Source of the DNA: Candidatus Borrarchaeum weybense
GTDB lineage: Archaea; Asgardarchaeota; Sifarchaeia; Borrarchaeales; Borrarchaeaceae
Direction of reading: 5' to 3'
Assembly (NCBI GenBank): GCA_019057385.1
Contig: JAHQJS010000004.1
Span: 124,001-188,000 of the forward strand
Length of the DNA stretch: 64,000 nucleotides
The notes under the pieces are model-generated. The model had not been told where the DNA came from. It saw nothing but the letters and a program-made list of their open reading frames with translations, and made no database searches. Positions 9,234 through 17,169 of the stretch are shown one piece after another (position 1 is the first letter of the stretch; the number at the start of each line of letters is the position of its first letter). The translations under genes were made by a program, and so were the position numbers.

Positions 9234-10019
9234 TCAGAAACTGATTTCAATGGCTTTTTCATCGACCTTTGTTGCATATCCCTTCTTAACCATAATTCTC
9301 ATAATCTCATTGAGTTCCTTAGGTGGGATGGTACTGAATGACTGCTTCGCTCTCACAAGATCAATTAGGGTTATTACCCAGGAATCTTGGGCCCAGGCTT
9401 CTAGTATCCACTCGTAAATGATATCGGACCAAGCTTCCAGACTCTTCCAATATATTCTGAGTCGTGTTTCCTCTTTGCTTATCCACCTAGCGAGATCACG
9501 CGCGATTAAGAATTCCATGATGGATCTTATGTCTTCTTCTGAGAGTCCTCTTTTGATTTCGTCGTTGTAAAAGGGGTACTGATCCGTGAGCTCTAAGATG
9601 CCCACGATATGCTTCGTGAAATACTTAGCCCAGTCCAAAAGAAGGTTTCCCCAGTCTTCCTTCCACGATTCATAATGGTCTTTTTTTGAGTGAGGAGGAC
9701 ATGAAAACATCCATGGATGCGAAATCCATTCATATTTCTTTTGAAAATACTCTTTTGCCTGTGCCTCAGCGTCGTGAGTTTTAGCTTTTTCTAGCTCAAT
9801 TTCTGCGTTTTCAATCTCTTTTTCAAGTATTTCAATCTCTTTATCCACTACAGCAGTTATTGTTTCTTTTGGTTTTTTAACAGTCACTTTTTCTTTGGTC
9901 TTTTTTACTTTTGTCTTTGTCTTAACTCCTGTTTCTTCATGTATTTCTTCTTTCGGAGTTGATTCCTTGTCCTTTGCCGTTTTCTTTTTTTCTTTCTTTT
10001 TCACTGACAACTCTATCAC
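9234..10019 (-). CDS. vps25: ESCRT-II subunit Vps25-like with long basic N-terminal extension
   Basis: A 261-residue protein. Residues of about 93-261 match Vps25: a P-P-H-S segment, a helical W-x-x-L-L-L-D-W stretch, P-F-Y-N-D-E-I-K-R-G-L, then L-R-I-Y-W-K-S-L-E-A-W-S-D-I-I-Y-E-W and a second winged helix. Eukaryotic Vps25 is nearly all two winged helices of about 175 residues. Here some 85 extra residues precede them: a lysine/glutamate/threonine-rich, probably disordered stretch and a short coiled coil. The gene follows vps4 by ten bases, so the two are probably co-transcribed. The basic extension could bind nucleic acid, membrane or a partner, which is inference. Confidence 0.85.
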   Translation of the reverse strand: MIELSVKKKEKKKTAKDKESTPKEEIHEETGVKTKTKVKKTKEKVTVKKPKETITAVVDKEIEILEKEIENAEIELEKAKTHDAEAQAKEYFQKKYEWISHPWMFSCPPHSKKDHYESWKEDWGNLLLDWAKYFTKHIVGILELTDQYPFYNDEIKRGLSEEDIRSIMEFLIARDLARWISKEETRLRIYWKSLEAWSDIIYEWILEAWAQDSWVITLIDLVRAKQSFSTIPPKELNEIMRIMVKKGYATKVDEKAIEISF

Positions 10020-10028
10020 CAGAAGCGC

Positions 10029-11168
10029 CTAATCTGCCCCGAATTCTGCAAACCATTCATCAAATCTTAGTAGTTCACCAGAAGAAACGCTTGGTCTAAT
10101 TTTTTCCATAGCTAAGGTGAAGTCTCCTTTTGCTACATGTCGAACTTGAACACTTGTATCTGTTAAAGCACCAGCAGCATCTAATTCACGGACTGGCATC
10201 ATTATTGCCTCTCGGCATATAAGAGCAATATCTGCACCAGAATAGCCTTCCGAAAGCATAGCTAACTCTTCAAAGTTGACCTCTGGTGCGTGTTCTACAC
10301 CTTTAGTATGTATTTTAAATATTGCTTGGCGTGCTTCCAAATCAGGTAGGGGAACATAAATCCTCTTTTCAAAACGTCTTCGAAAGGCAGCATCTATTTC
10401 CCACGGAATGTTAGTTGCACCTAAAACAACAATCCTATCTTCTGCCTTGCTAGTAACACCATCCATAGCCTGCATGAGTTGTGTTTTGACTCTCCGAAGT
10501 GCATCGTGTTCGCCAGCAGCCCGTTCTGTGGCAATAGAGTCAACCTCATCAATGAATACCAGCGAAGGCATTTTCTCTTTTGCTGCTTCAAACAACTCCC
10601 TCACTAGTTTTTCACTCTCTCCAAGCCACTTGCTTATTATCGCTGCTGCTGAAACATTGAAAAAGGTTGCATCACATTCAGTAGCTACAGCCTTAGCAAT
10701 TAATGTCTTTCCACATCCTGGAGGACCAAAAAGCATAATACCCTTCCACGGTTTTCTAGCTCCCTTAAATAGATCTGGACGGACCATAGGCAGAATAATA
10801 GCTTCTCGTAACGCAGATTTAGCCGCTACTAAACCCGCTACATCATCCCATGCAACATTAGGTTTTTCTCCAACGATCGTCTCTTCGATTGCAGCCTCAA
10901 TTTCGTCCTCTGATTTATCAGCCTCACTGTCTACACTGACTGGTTTCTTAGCAATTTCTTTTAACTCAGTTGCGCGTGCTAAGTATTCTCTTGCTTTTCT
11001 ATAATAGAGGTTCCTCATATCTTTGCTTTGCTCAAGACCAATAAGCTTCTGAAGAACGGTAGCTGCATTTAGATAGTTAGTAATTGCTTCCTTATATCTT
11101 CGTGCCTGATCTAGTTTAAGTGCTTTCTTTGCATAGTTTGATGCTTGTTGGAGCATAGCTTGACTCAT
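10029..11168 (-). CDS. vps4: ESCRT disassembly ATPase Vps4 (MIT-AAA)
   Basis: A 379-residue protein. Residues 1-75 form a three-helix MIT domain and a linker follows. The AAA domain has Walker A G-P-P-G-C-G-K-T (148-155), Walker B V-F-I-D-E-V-D (204-210), and arginine-finger region F-R-R-R-F-E-K-R. The C-terminal segment with P-S-V-S-S-G-E-L and a terminal W-F-A-E-F-G is typical of Vps4/CdvC. It should remodel ESCRT-III filaments in division, budding or repair. The start at 11168 is chosen because GGTGA lies five bases upstream; an ATG nine bases earlier lacks that spacing. Vps25 is the next gene. No ESCRT-III substrate gene is in the window. Confidence 0.93.
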   Translation of the reverse strand: MSQAMLQQASNYAKKALKLDQARRYKEAITNYLNAATVLQKLIGLEQSKDMRNLYYRKAREYLARATELKEIAKKPVSVDSEADKSEDEIEAAIEETIVGEKPNVAWDDVAGLVAAKSALREAIILPMVRPDLFKGARKPWKGIMLFGPPGCGKTLIAKAVATECDATFFNVSAAAIISKWLGESEKLVRELFEAAKEKMPSLVFIDEVDSIATERAAGEHDALRRVKTQLMQAMDGVTSKAEDRIVVLGATNIPWEIDAAFRRRFEKRIYVPLPDLEARQAIFKIHTKGVEHAPEVNFEELAMLSEGYSGADIALICREAIMMPVRELDAAGALTDTSVQVRHVAKGDFTLAMEKIRPSVSSGELLRFDEWFAEFGAD

Positions 11169-11335
11169 ATTCGTCACCTTTCCGAATTAGCAGGGCATTA
11201 TATTTATCTGAATAATGAATGAACAACCATTCTAAAAAAATCTTTTGAAGTACTCTTAGAAGGATTCTTTTGAAATGTTAGAAATCTCAAAAAGTGGTCA
11301 AGTTAAACCGTTAAGGTCTTAACTGTGCTTATTAT

Positions 11336-12541
11336 TCATTTTATCTGGTCATTGAGAAAAACTTTAATAAACTCCTCACCAGTCAACTGCCCAAAACTAC
11401 CTCTGCTACAGGAGTCTTCAGTAAAAGTTTTGATATCGTCAGGTTCTTCATTTTTATCATAAATTAAGAAAGGAACTGGCTCACAGGTATGAGTTCTTAC
11501 ACTTATTGGGTTATAATGATCAGTTAGAACAGTTAATTTAATGTTATCCTTTAATTTCTTTAAAATTCTTCCAACAACCCTTTTATCAAAGTCTTCTATG
11601 CATTTGATTTTTAAATTCAAGTCTCCTTGATGAGATGCTTCGTCGGGTGCCTCAATATGAACGTAAACCAGGTCATAGGTTTCCAAGGCTTTTAGACATT
11701 CCTCTGCTTTTCCTTCGTAATTAGTATCATATAAGCCAGTCGCGCCGTCTACATCTATTACATTAAACCCCGCATAAATGCCTAATCCACGGATTAAATC
11801 AACAGCAGAAATCACAGCTCCTTTAATACCAAATTTTTCTTGAAACGTTTTCATAACGGGCTTTCTCCCAGGTGCCCACGGCCAGATCATATTTGCTGCA
11901 TTTTTGCCAGCGTTTACCCTCCTGATATTTACGGGATGATTCTCCAATACAGATCTTGATTGGATGATAAGGGTATTGAGAAGTTCTGCAGTTTTTTCGC
12001 CGCTGATATCCTTAGCTTTTACAAGTACATCCTTGAAAGGTGTTCCAGGGACATCATGAGGAGGTGTACATATTAAATCAGGGCTGTATTTGTGTTTTAA
12101 GATGAGGATGTGCCTGTAACTAACTCCTGGAAAAAATCTAATTTCCTCATTGCCAAGTTCTTTGGCGACTGCTTCGATTAACTCGTGGCTTTCTTCGCTT
12201 GAGATATGTCCTCCAGAATGGTTTTTAATTGTGTCATTTTCAACACAGATGGTATTACACCTAAAAGCAATATCTCTTTCATCAACGTTGATTCCCATTG
12301 CTGCAGCTTCTAGAACACCTCTTCCTTGAAAATTGCTTATGTCGTACCCCAGTATGGACATATTTGCAAGGGCGCTTTCTGGATCGGCTCCCTCAGGTAT
12401 TGTCACTAATTTACCACATTTCCCCATAGAGGCTAGTTTATCTAGGTTAGGAGTTTTTGCAACTTCTAAAGGTGTTTTATGTCCTAATTCCTCGATTGGA
12501 TAATCCCCCATGCCATCTCCGACAATTATTATATATTTCAT
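11336..12541 (-). CDS. apgM: 2,3-bisphosphoglycerate-independent phosphoglycerate mutase, archaeal type
   Basis: A 401-residue enzyme of the alkaline phosphatase superfamily, interconverting 3- and 2-phosphoglycerate in glycolysis and gluconeogenesis. Visible features are the N-terminal metal site G-D-G-M-G-D, the P-E-S-A-L-A-N-M-S-I-L-G-Y-D segment carrying the likely nucleophilic serine, H-I-E-A-P-D-E-A-S-H-Q-G-D, and the C-terminal L-T-D-H-Y-N-P metal motif. Its length matches archaeal ApgM, shorter than bacterial GpmI. It is monocistronic as far as can be seen, divergent from the MoaD-like gene. A role in the threonine region, as in ThrH-like confusion of this family, is unlikely. Confidence 0.9.
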   Translation of the reverse strand: MKYIIIVGDGMGDYPIEELGHKTPLEVAKTPNLDKLASMGKCGKLVTIPEGADPESALANMSILGYDISNFQGRGVLEAAAMGINVDERDIAFRCNTICVENDTIKNHSGGHISSEESHELIEAVAKELGNEEIRFFPGVSYRHILILKHKYSPDLICTPPHDVPGTPFKDVLVKAKDISGEKTAELLNTLIIQSRSVLENHPVNIRRVNAGKNAANMIWPWAPGRKPVMKTFQEKFGIKGAVISAVDLIRGLGIYAGFNVIDVDGATGLYDTNYEGKAEECLKALETYDLVYVHIEAPDEASHQGDLNLKIKCIEDFDKRVVGRILKKLKDNIKLTVLTDHYNPISVRTHTCEPVPFLIYDKNEEPDDIKTFTEDSCSRGSFGQLTGEEFIKVFLNDQIK

Positions 12542-12727
12542 TATATCGCCACGATATAACTGCTTGAAAGGAGCTGTTATGTATTATTTGCATTTTCAGT
12601 TTAAAGCCCTTCATTTTCTAATCCATACAATTCTTAAATATTATTCTCCCGATGAGACTGATGAGAAAAGAATACAAATGATGCATAAGGTATTTAAGAA
12701 TCAATTTTTTAGATGATAGCGATCTAA

Positions 12728-13009
12728 ATGGCACAGATCAAAATAACTTATTTTTCAATGCTTAGAGAAGTGACTGGCAGGCATGAGGAGGGCTTAGAAG
12801 TCGGCAATACTGTTCGTTCTGCTCTTCAAAAACTATTTGAGAAATATGGCGAAAGGTTGCGTAAAATTATAATCAAGGAGCAAGATATTCCTCATGATTC
12901 AGTAATAATCGCTTTAAACGGCAAATCGATCAAATATCTAAAAGGGCTTGATACGATATTGAATGATGGGGACAAATTGACATTCTTCTTTGCAGCTGGA
13001 GGCGGGTGA
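12728..13009 (+). CDS. MoaD/ThiS/SAMP-like sulfur carrier or protein modifier
   Basis: A 93-residue beta-grasp protein with the MoaD layout, including an I-A-L-N-G-K-S segment and L-N-D-G-D-K-L-T-F-F-F-A-A-G-G-G at the C-terminus. The exposed terminal diglycine needs no processing, unlike the ubiquitin-like protein at 664-903. MoaD proteins carry sulfur for molybdopterin, ThiS for thiazole; archaeal SAMPs also modify proteins. No moa or thi gene is nearby, so a SAMP-type or tRNA-thiolation role is as likely as cofactor synthesis. The start is an ATG after a short AT-rich leader. Confidence 0.82.
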   Translation: MAQIKITYFSMLREVTGRHEEGLEVGNTVRSALQKLFEKYGERLRKIIIKEQDIPHDSVIIALNGKSIKYLKGLDTILNDGDKLTFFFAAGGG

Positions 13010-13308
13010 AATAAAATGGAGTCGGTCGTATTAGAAAAGTAAAAGTCAGCTAAGCAATTGCTTTACAAAAAGTTTAAAAGACTAAATCTACCACCGGGTA
13101 CCATCAGTTTCTGGGGCAAAATACATGATGATCTTAATGCAATCCACTTTCCTTACTAGTTCTTATCATGCTTTCTATAACTTCTTCCCAGGAACAACGA
13201 CGACGTACTAACGCACCCATCTTGTTTTGATGTGGCGTGTTGGAGGTTTTTGATGTCTATCTCTTATCAAAAATTATATCTATCAAAAAATAGAGGCTGA
13301 GGCAAATT
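13010..13308 (+). promoter_or_regulatory. Intergenic region upstream of aspartate kinase
   Basis: About 300 bases between the MoaD-like gene and aspartate kinase. I see no long gene. It holds one 15-codon ORF near its right end (13252-13299) with a strong ribosome binding site. No riboswitch that I recognise. Confidence 0.3.
13252..13299 (+). CDS. Short upstream ORF before aspartate kinase (possible leader peptide)
   Basis: Fifteen codons (M-S-I-S-Y-Q-K-L-Y-L-S-K-N-R-G) preceded by GGAGG at 13241-13245, a better site than many genes here have. Its stop codon lies nine bases before the aspartate kinase ATG, so ribosomes ending here could reinitiate. The peptide is not clearly enriched in Thr, Met or Lys. 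Translation is not proven and the ORF may be fortuitous. Confidence 0.25.
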
Positions 13309-14724
13309 ATGCGTGTTGTTATGAAATTTGGTGGCACTTCAATTGGTAATGGATCGAATTTCGGTCATGTAGCAAAAATCATCAATTCTTATGCAGAAAG
13401 TCATGAGACAATCGTATTGGTTTCAGCAATGGCAGGAGTTACCGATCAGTTAATTGACTGCGCAGAACGATCTCAAAAAGACATTACAAAAGAAGTTCTC
13501 AGAGATTTTATTCAAGAATTACTGAAAAAGCATCTAAAAGCGGCAGAAGAGAGTATCGATGATGAGTTCATCTTAAAAGAGGTCGAACAAAAACTTACTG
13601 AAACTCTCGAAGAATTAGAAAGAGTATTGATTGGCATCTCTTTATTAAAAGAGCTGAGTTCACAGGCTAAAGATAAAGTTATGTCTTTTGGTGAACGACT
13701 ATCGACACCAATTCTTTGGGGTGCAGTCAAGAACTTGAATATTCCTGTTGTGTATTTAACGGGATATGAGGCTGGAATTGTCACAGATGAACGCTTTGGA
13801 AACGCTCGACCTATTTGGAATATCTCCATTGAAAAAATTCAGAAAACTCTTGTGCCTCTTCTTGAACAGCGATACACAATAATTATTTCTGGTTTTATTG
13901 CAGGGACTGAAGATGGTCTTATCACAACTTTGGGACGTGGTGGTACTGATTTTTCTGCAGCGATAATTGGGACTTCCATTGAGGCTGATGAAATAATTTT
14001 TTGGAAAGAAACAACTGGTGTTTTAACTACAGACCCAAATCTTGAGCCAAATGCACAGACTATACCTTCTTTGTCGTATGCCGAAGCGATGGAACTTGCC
14101 TACTTTGGGGCGAAGATTCTCCATCCTAAATGCCTTCAACCTGTTATGGAGAGAGAAAACATTCTGGTTCGGGTCAAAAATACGTTTAAACCTGATGCAG
14201 AAGGATCAATAATAGTCCCCGCTACGGAACAGGTTGAAAATGTCGCAAAGGCAGTAAGTGTACTATTTAATGCTGGAATAATAGAGGTTGGAGGTGCTGA
14301 GATGATCGGCACCCCTGGAATTGCAGCTCATATATTTGGTGCCTTCGAGAAAGCTGACGCAAATGTTATAATGATTTCTCAAAGTAGTAGCGAAGCAAAC
14401 ATCTCTGTCGTTGTAAATCGCTCCGATATAAGAAAGACAGAAAAAGTGTTGAAAGAGACATTTGCTTATACAAACTATATCAAATATGTTCGAAGCGAAG
14501 ACGACATATGCGTCATTGGAGTAGTGGGAGAAGGTTTAAAGGGTACTCCTGGAGTTGCAGCTAAGGTTTTCCAAGCGGTTGCACAAAAAGGGGTAAACGT
14601 CCGGATGATTGCACAAGGATCATCAGAATTAAATATCAGTTTTGTTGTCAAGGAAAAAGACGGAGGCTTAGCTGTTAGGGCACTTCACGAGGCTTTCGAA
14701 TTAGGTGAGAAAATAATTAAGTGA
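13309..14724 (+). CDS. lysC: Aspartate kinase
   Basis: A 471-residue monofunctional aspartokinase that phosphorylates aspartate, the first step to lysine, threonine, methionine and aspartate semialdehyde. The kinase domain opens M-K-F-G-G-T-S-I-G-N-G and contains G-R-G-G-T-D-F-S-A, F-W-K-E-T-T-G-V-L-T-T-D-P and A-K-I-L-H-P-K. Two C-terminal ACT domains (about 320-471) each carry G-T-P-G-I/V-A-A, the usual allosteric sites. The next gene, 13 bases on, is aspartate-semialdehyde dehydrogenase, so the pair makes aspartate semialdehyde. A second aspartate kinase is at 40988-42223. Confidence 0.95.
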   Translation: MRVVMKFGGTSIGNGSNFGHVAKIINSYAESHETIVLVSAMAGVTDQLIDCAERSQKDITKEVLRDFIQELLKKHLKAAEESIDDEFILKEVEQKLTETLEELERVLIGISLLKELSSQAKDKVMSFGERLSTPILWGAVKNLNIPVVYLTGYEAGIVTDERFGNARPIWNISIEKIQKTLVPLLEQRYTIIISGFIAGTEDGLITTLGRGGTDFSAAIIGTSIEADEIIFWKETTGVLTTDPNLEPNAQTIPSLSYAEAMELAYFGAKILHPKCLQPVMERENILVRVKNTFKPDAEGSIIVPATEQVENVAKAVSVLFNAGIIEVGGAEMIGTPGIAAHIFGAFEKADANVIMISQSSSEANISVVVNRSDIRKTEKVLKETFAYTNYIKYVRSEDDICVIGVVGEGLKGTPGVAAKVFQAVAQKGVNVRMIAQGSSELNISFVVKEKDGGLAVRALHEAFELGEKIIK

Positions 14725-14737
14725 CAAGGGATGTAAA

Positions 14738-15826
14738 ATGGATAAAATTAAAATAGGCGTATTAGGTGCTACGGGCGTTGTTGGACAAAACTATGTTCGA
14801 TTATTAGCAAACCATCCATGGTTTGAAATAGTAGACGTTGCCGCGTCACCCAGATCCGCTGGAAAGTCATATTATGACGCAGTAAAAAAGAAATGGCAGA
14901 TGATAGTTCCCATACCAGAAAACGTCAAGAATTTAATTGTCAGGGACGTGCAAGATTTTGACTCATTAAACCCGGAGATATCATTCGTATTCTCCGCAAT
15001 GACCCTTCCAAAAGAAGATACCAGACAAATTGAATTTGCGTATGCACATAAAGGAATTCCGGTAGTCAGTAATAGTTCAGCAAATAGACGGATAGAAGAC
15101 GTGCCGATGTTAATACCCGAAATTAATTATAAACACGTAGATATCATCCCAATCCAACAAAAGAACCGAGGGATTCTAAACGGCGGCTTTGTTGCTGTCA
15201 AGCCGAATTGTTCTCTTCAAAGTTACATGACTCCTCTTTATGCACTGGAACACGCTGGATATAAGATAGACAAAGTAATTATTACCACCTTACAAGCGAC
15301 ATCTGGTGCGGGTTATCCGGGTGTGCCTTCATTAGATATGGTGGATAATATTGTTCCTTATATTTCCGGTGAAGAAACTAAATCGGAAGAAGAACCGATG
15401 AAGATTCTAGGGAAAATTGGTGAGAAGGGAATTGAGAATTATGAAGATATTCAAATAAGTGTAACTTGTACCAGAGTCCCAGTTGTTGATGGTCACACCG
15501 CTTCAGTCAATGTTAAGTTCAAGGATAAAATCCCGACTCGTGAAGAGATTTTAAAAACCTGGAAGGAATTCAAGAGCTTACCTCAAGAGTTAAATCTACC
15601 TTTTGCACCAAAACAGCCAATCATATACATTGACAATGAAGACCGGCCACAACCAAGGAAGGACAGAGATAATGATAAAGGAATGGCAGTAACTGTGGGC
15701 CGACTTCGAAAGGATAATGTATTTGACTGGAAATTTGTAAGCCTAAGTCATAATACCGTAAGAGGAGCCGCTGGTGGCGGAATCTTAAACGCTGAATTGC
15801 TCAAAGCTAAAGGCTATATAAGATAG
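14738..15826 (+). CDS. asd: Aspartate-semialdehyde dehydrogenase
   Basis: A 362-residue NADP-dependent enzyme converting aspartyl phosphate to aspartate semialdehyde. It shows an N-terminal Rossmann motif G-A-T-G-V-V-G-Q, the catalytic cysteine in K-P-N-C-S-L-Q, a Q-A-T-S-G-A-G-Y-P-G segment and the histidine of V-D-G-H-T-A-S. These are features of the archaeal/fungal ASD class. It is co-transcribed with aspartate kinase (13-base gap). Its product serves homoserine dehydrogenase (43062) and ADH synthase (40180), both in this window, so it is the branch point for threonine and aromatics. The leader between it and the HEAT gene is short. Confidence 0.95.
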   Translation: MDKIKIGVLGATGVVGQNYVRLLANHPWFEIVDVAASPRSAGKSYYDAVKKKWQMIVPIPENVKNLIVRDVQDFDSLNPEISFVFSAMTLPKEDTRQIEFAYAHKGIPVVSNSSANRRIEDVPMLIPEINYKHVDIIPIQQKNRGILNGGFVAVKPNCSLQSYMTPLYALEHAGYKIDKVIITTLQATSGAGYPGVPSLDMVDNIVPYISGEETKSEEEPMKILGKIGEKGIENYEDIQISVTCTRVPVVDGHTASVNVKFKDKIPTREEILKTWKEFKSLPQELNLPFAPKQPIIYIDNEDRPQPRKDRDNDKGMAVTVGRLRKDNVFDWKFVSLSHNTVRGAAGGGILNAELLKAKGYIR

Positions 15827-15943
15827 GGGAAATCTCTTCTTAATGACCTTTCATAGCAGTCTTATCTTTTTTTATGACGACAAAAATAATTCTGACAAGA
15901 ATGAGAACAAAAAATAATAATAAGCAGTGTACAGTAACTTATT

Positions 15944-17107
15944 ATGGATCAAAACTCAAAAGACAATATAACGCCTGCTCTACAGTATGGAGGACAGGAT
16001 TACTTGTCAGAAACAAAAGACATGCCTGAAACTACTGAAGCTAGAATAATACGGCTTCTGTATGAATTAGAGGATAAAAGTTCAAGTTTAAGAGACGATG
16101 TTGCCTATTTGCTTCGCACTCTTGCAAAACGACGAAAAGAAATCAACATACTGATTAATGCGTTGAAACATGAAGATAGTATTATTCGAAAAAACGCCGC
16201 GTATATTCTTGGGAATCTTAGAGATCCTCTGACTGTTGAGCCACTTATTGAAGTATTAAATGATGAGGATGCGAATGTTCGAGGCGAGGTGGTTAGAACC
16301 TTAGGCGCAATTAGAGATGATCGCGCTATAGAGCCTTTAATCAAAACATTAAATGATGAATGTCGAGAGGTTCGGGGATGGGTGGCTTCAGCGTTAACTA
16401 AAATTGGTTTTTCAGCAGTAGACCCTCTTATTGCAGCATTGGATGAAGATAACAATAATATTCGAATGAATGCGACATGGGCACTTGGTCATATTGAAGA
16501 TAGTGCTGAAAAAGCTGTGGCACCGATCACAGGTGTACTTGATGATGAAAACGATGAGGTTCGTTTCTATGCAGCAGAAACATTAGGAATATACATGGAT
16601 ATAAGAACCGTATTAACCTTGCTTGATTCATTGAGAAACGATCTTGATGAAAGTGTTCGTTGGAAAATCATAGAGGCGTTAGGATTTATCAAAGATAAAA
16701 GAGCCGTCAAACCCTTAACTGAAGCGTTAGCAAATGAAGATGCAGGAATCCGTCGAAAAATTGTAGAAGTACTTAGTTTTTTAGGAGATAAAGGCGCAAT
16801 TGTGGAATTGCTCAATTCTTTAAAATATGATGAGGACCCGGGAGTTAGATGGCGTGCAGCAGAATCATTGATGCATCTTGATGAAGAACTTGCAATTGAT
16901 CCACTAATTGTAGCATTAAATGATGAGGACGCAGGAGTCGTAAGAAAAGTTGTGCAACTACTTGGACGAATTGGAGATCAACGCGCAATCCAGCCGCTTA
17001 CTGAGATGAAAAAAGAAGAACTCGATATAACTATTTTTAAAAGAGTCGAAGAATCCTTAGATAGCATTACTAAAAGAATTGGCTTAATATCTCAGGATAA
17101 TCTCTGA
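15944..17107 (+). CDS. HEAT-repeat protein (PBS-lyase type repeats)
   Basis: A 387-residue soluble protein made almost wholly of about ten 31-residue HEAT-like repeats with recurrent P-L-I-x-A-L-x-D-E-D-x-x-V-R units. An unordered segment of about 45 residues comes first. Such proteins are scaffolds or regulators of enzymes and no catalytic motif is visible. The third recurring P-L-I position is interrupted in two repeats. It is on the same strand as the flanking aspartate-family genes, but 117 bases separate it from asd. Its partner cannot be told from the sequence. Confidence 0.82.
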   Translation: MDQNSKDNITPALQYGGQDYLSETKDMPETTEARIIRLLYELEDKSSSLRDDVAYLLRTLAKRRKEINILINALKHEDSIIRKNAAYILGNLRDPLTVEPLIEVLNDEDANVRGEVVRTLGAIRDDRAIEPLIKTLNDECREVRGWVASALTKIGFSAVDPLIAALDEDNNNIRMNATWALGHIEDSAEKAVAPITGVLDDENDEVRFYAAETLGIYMDIRTVLTLLDSLRNDLDESVRWKIIEALGFIKDKRAVKPLTEALANEDAGIRRKIVEVLSFLGDKGAIVELLNSLKYDEDPGVRWRAAESLMHLDEELAIDPLIVALNDEDAGVVRKVVQLLGRIGDQRAIQPLTEMKKEELDITIFKRVEESLDSITKRIGLISQDNL

Positions 17108-17169
17108 CCATTTTCGAGTCTAAGCAAATTTTAAGAATCGTTTCTGTGGTAGGTGATAGATTGAATTTA

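Noticed and set aside
13010..13240. Gene fragment between moaD-like and aspartate kinase
   Set aside because: Only short open stretches (for example N-L-P-P-G-T-I-S-F-W-G-K) are seen and no continuous frame or family supports them.
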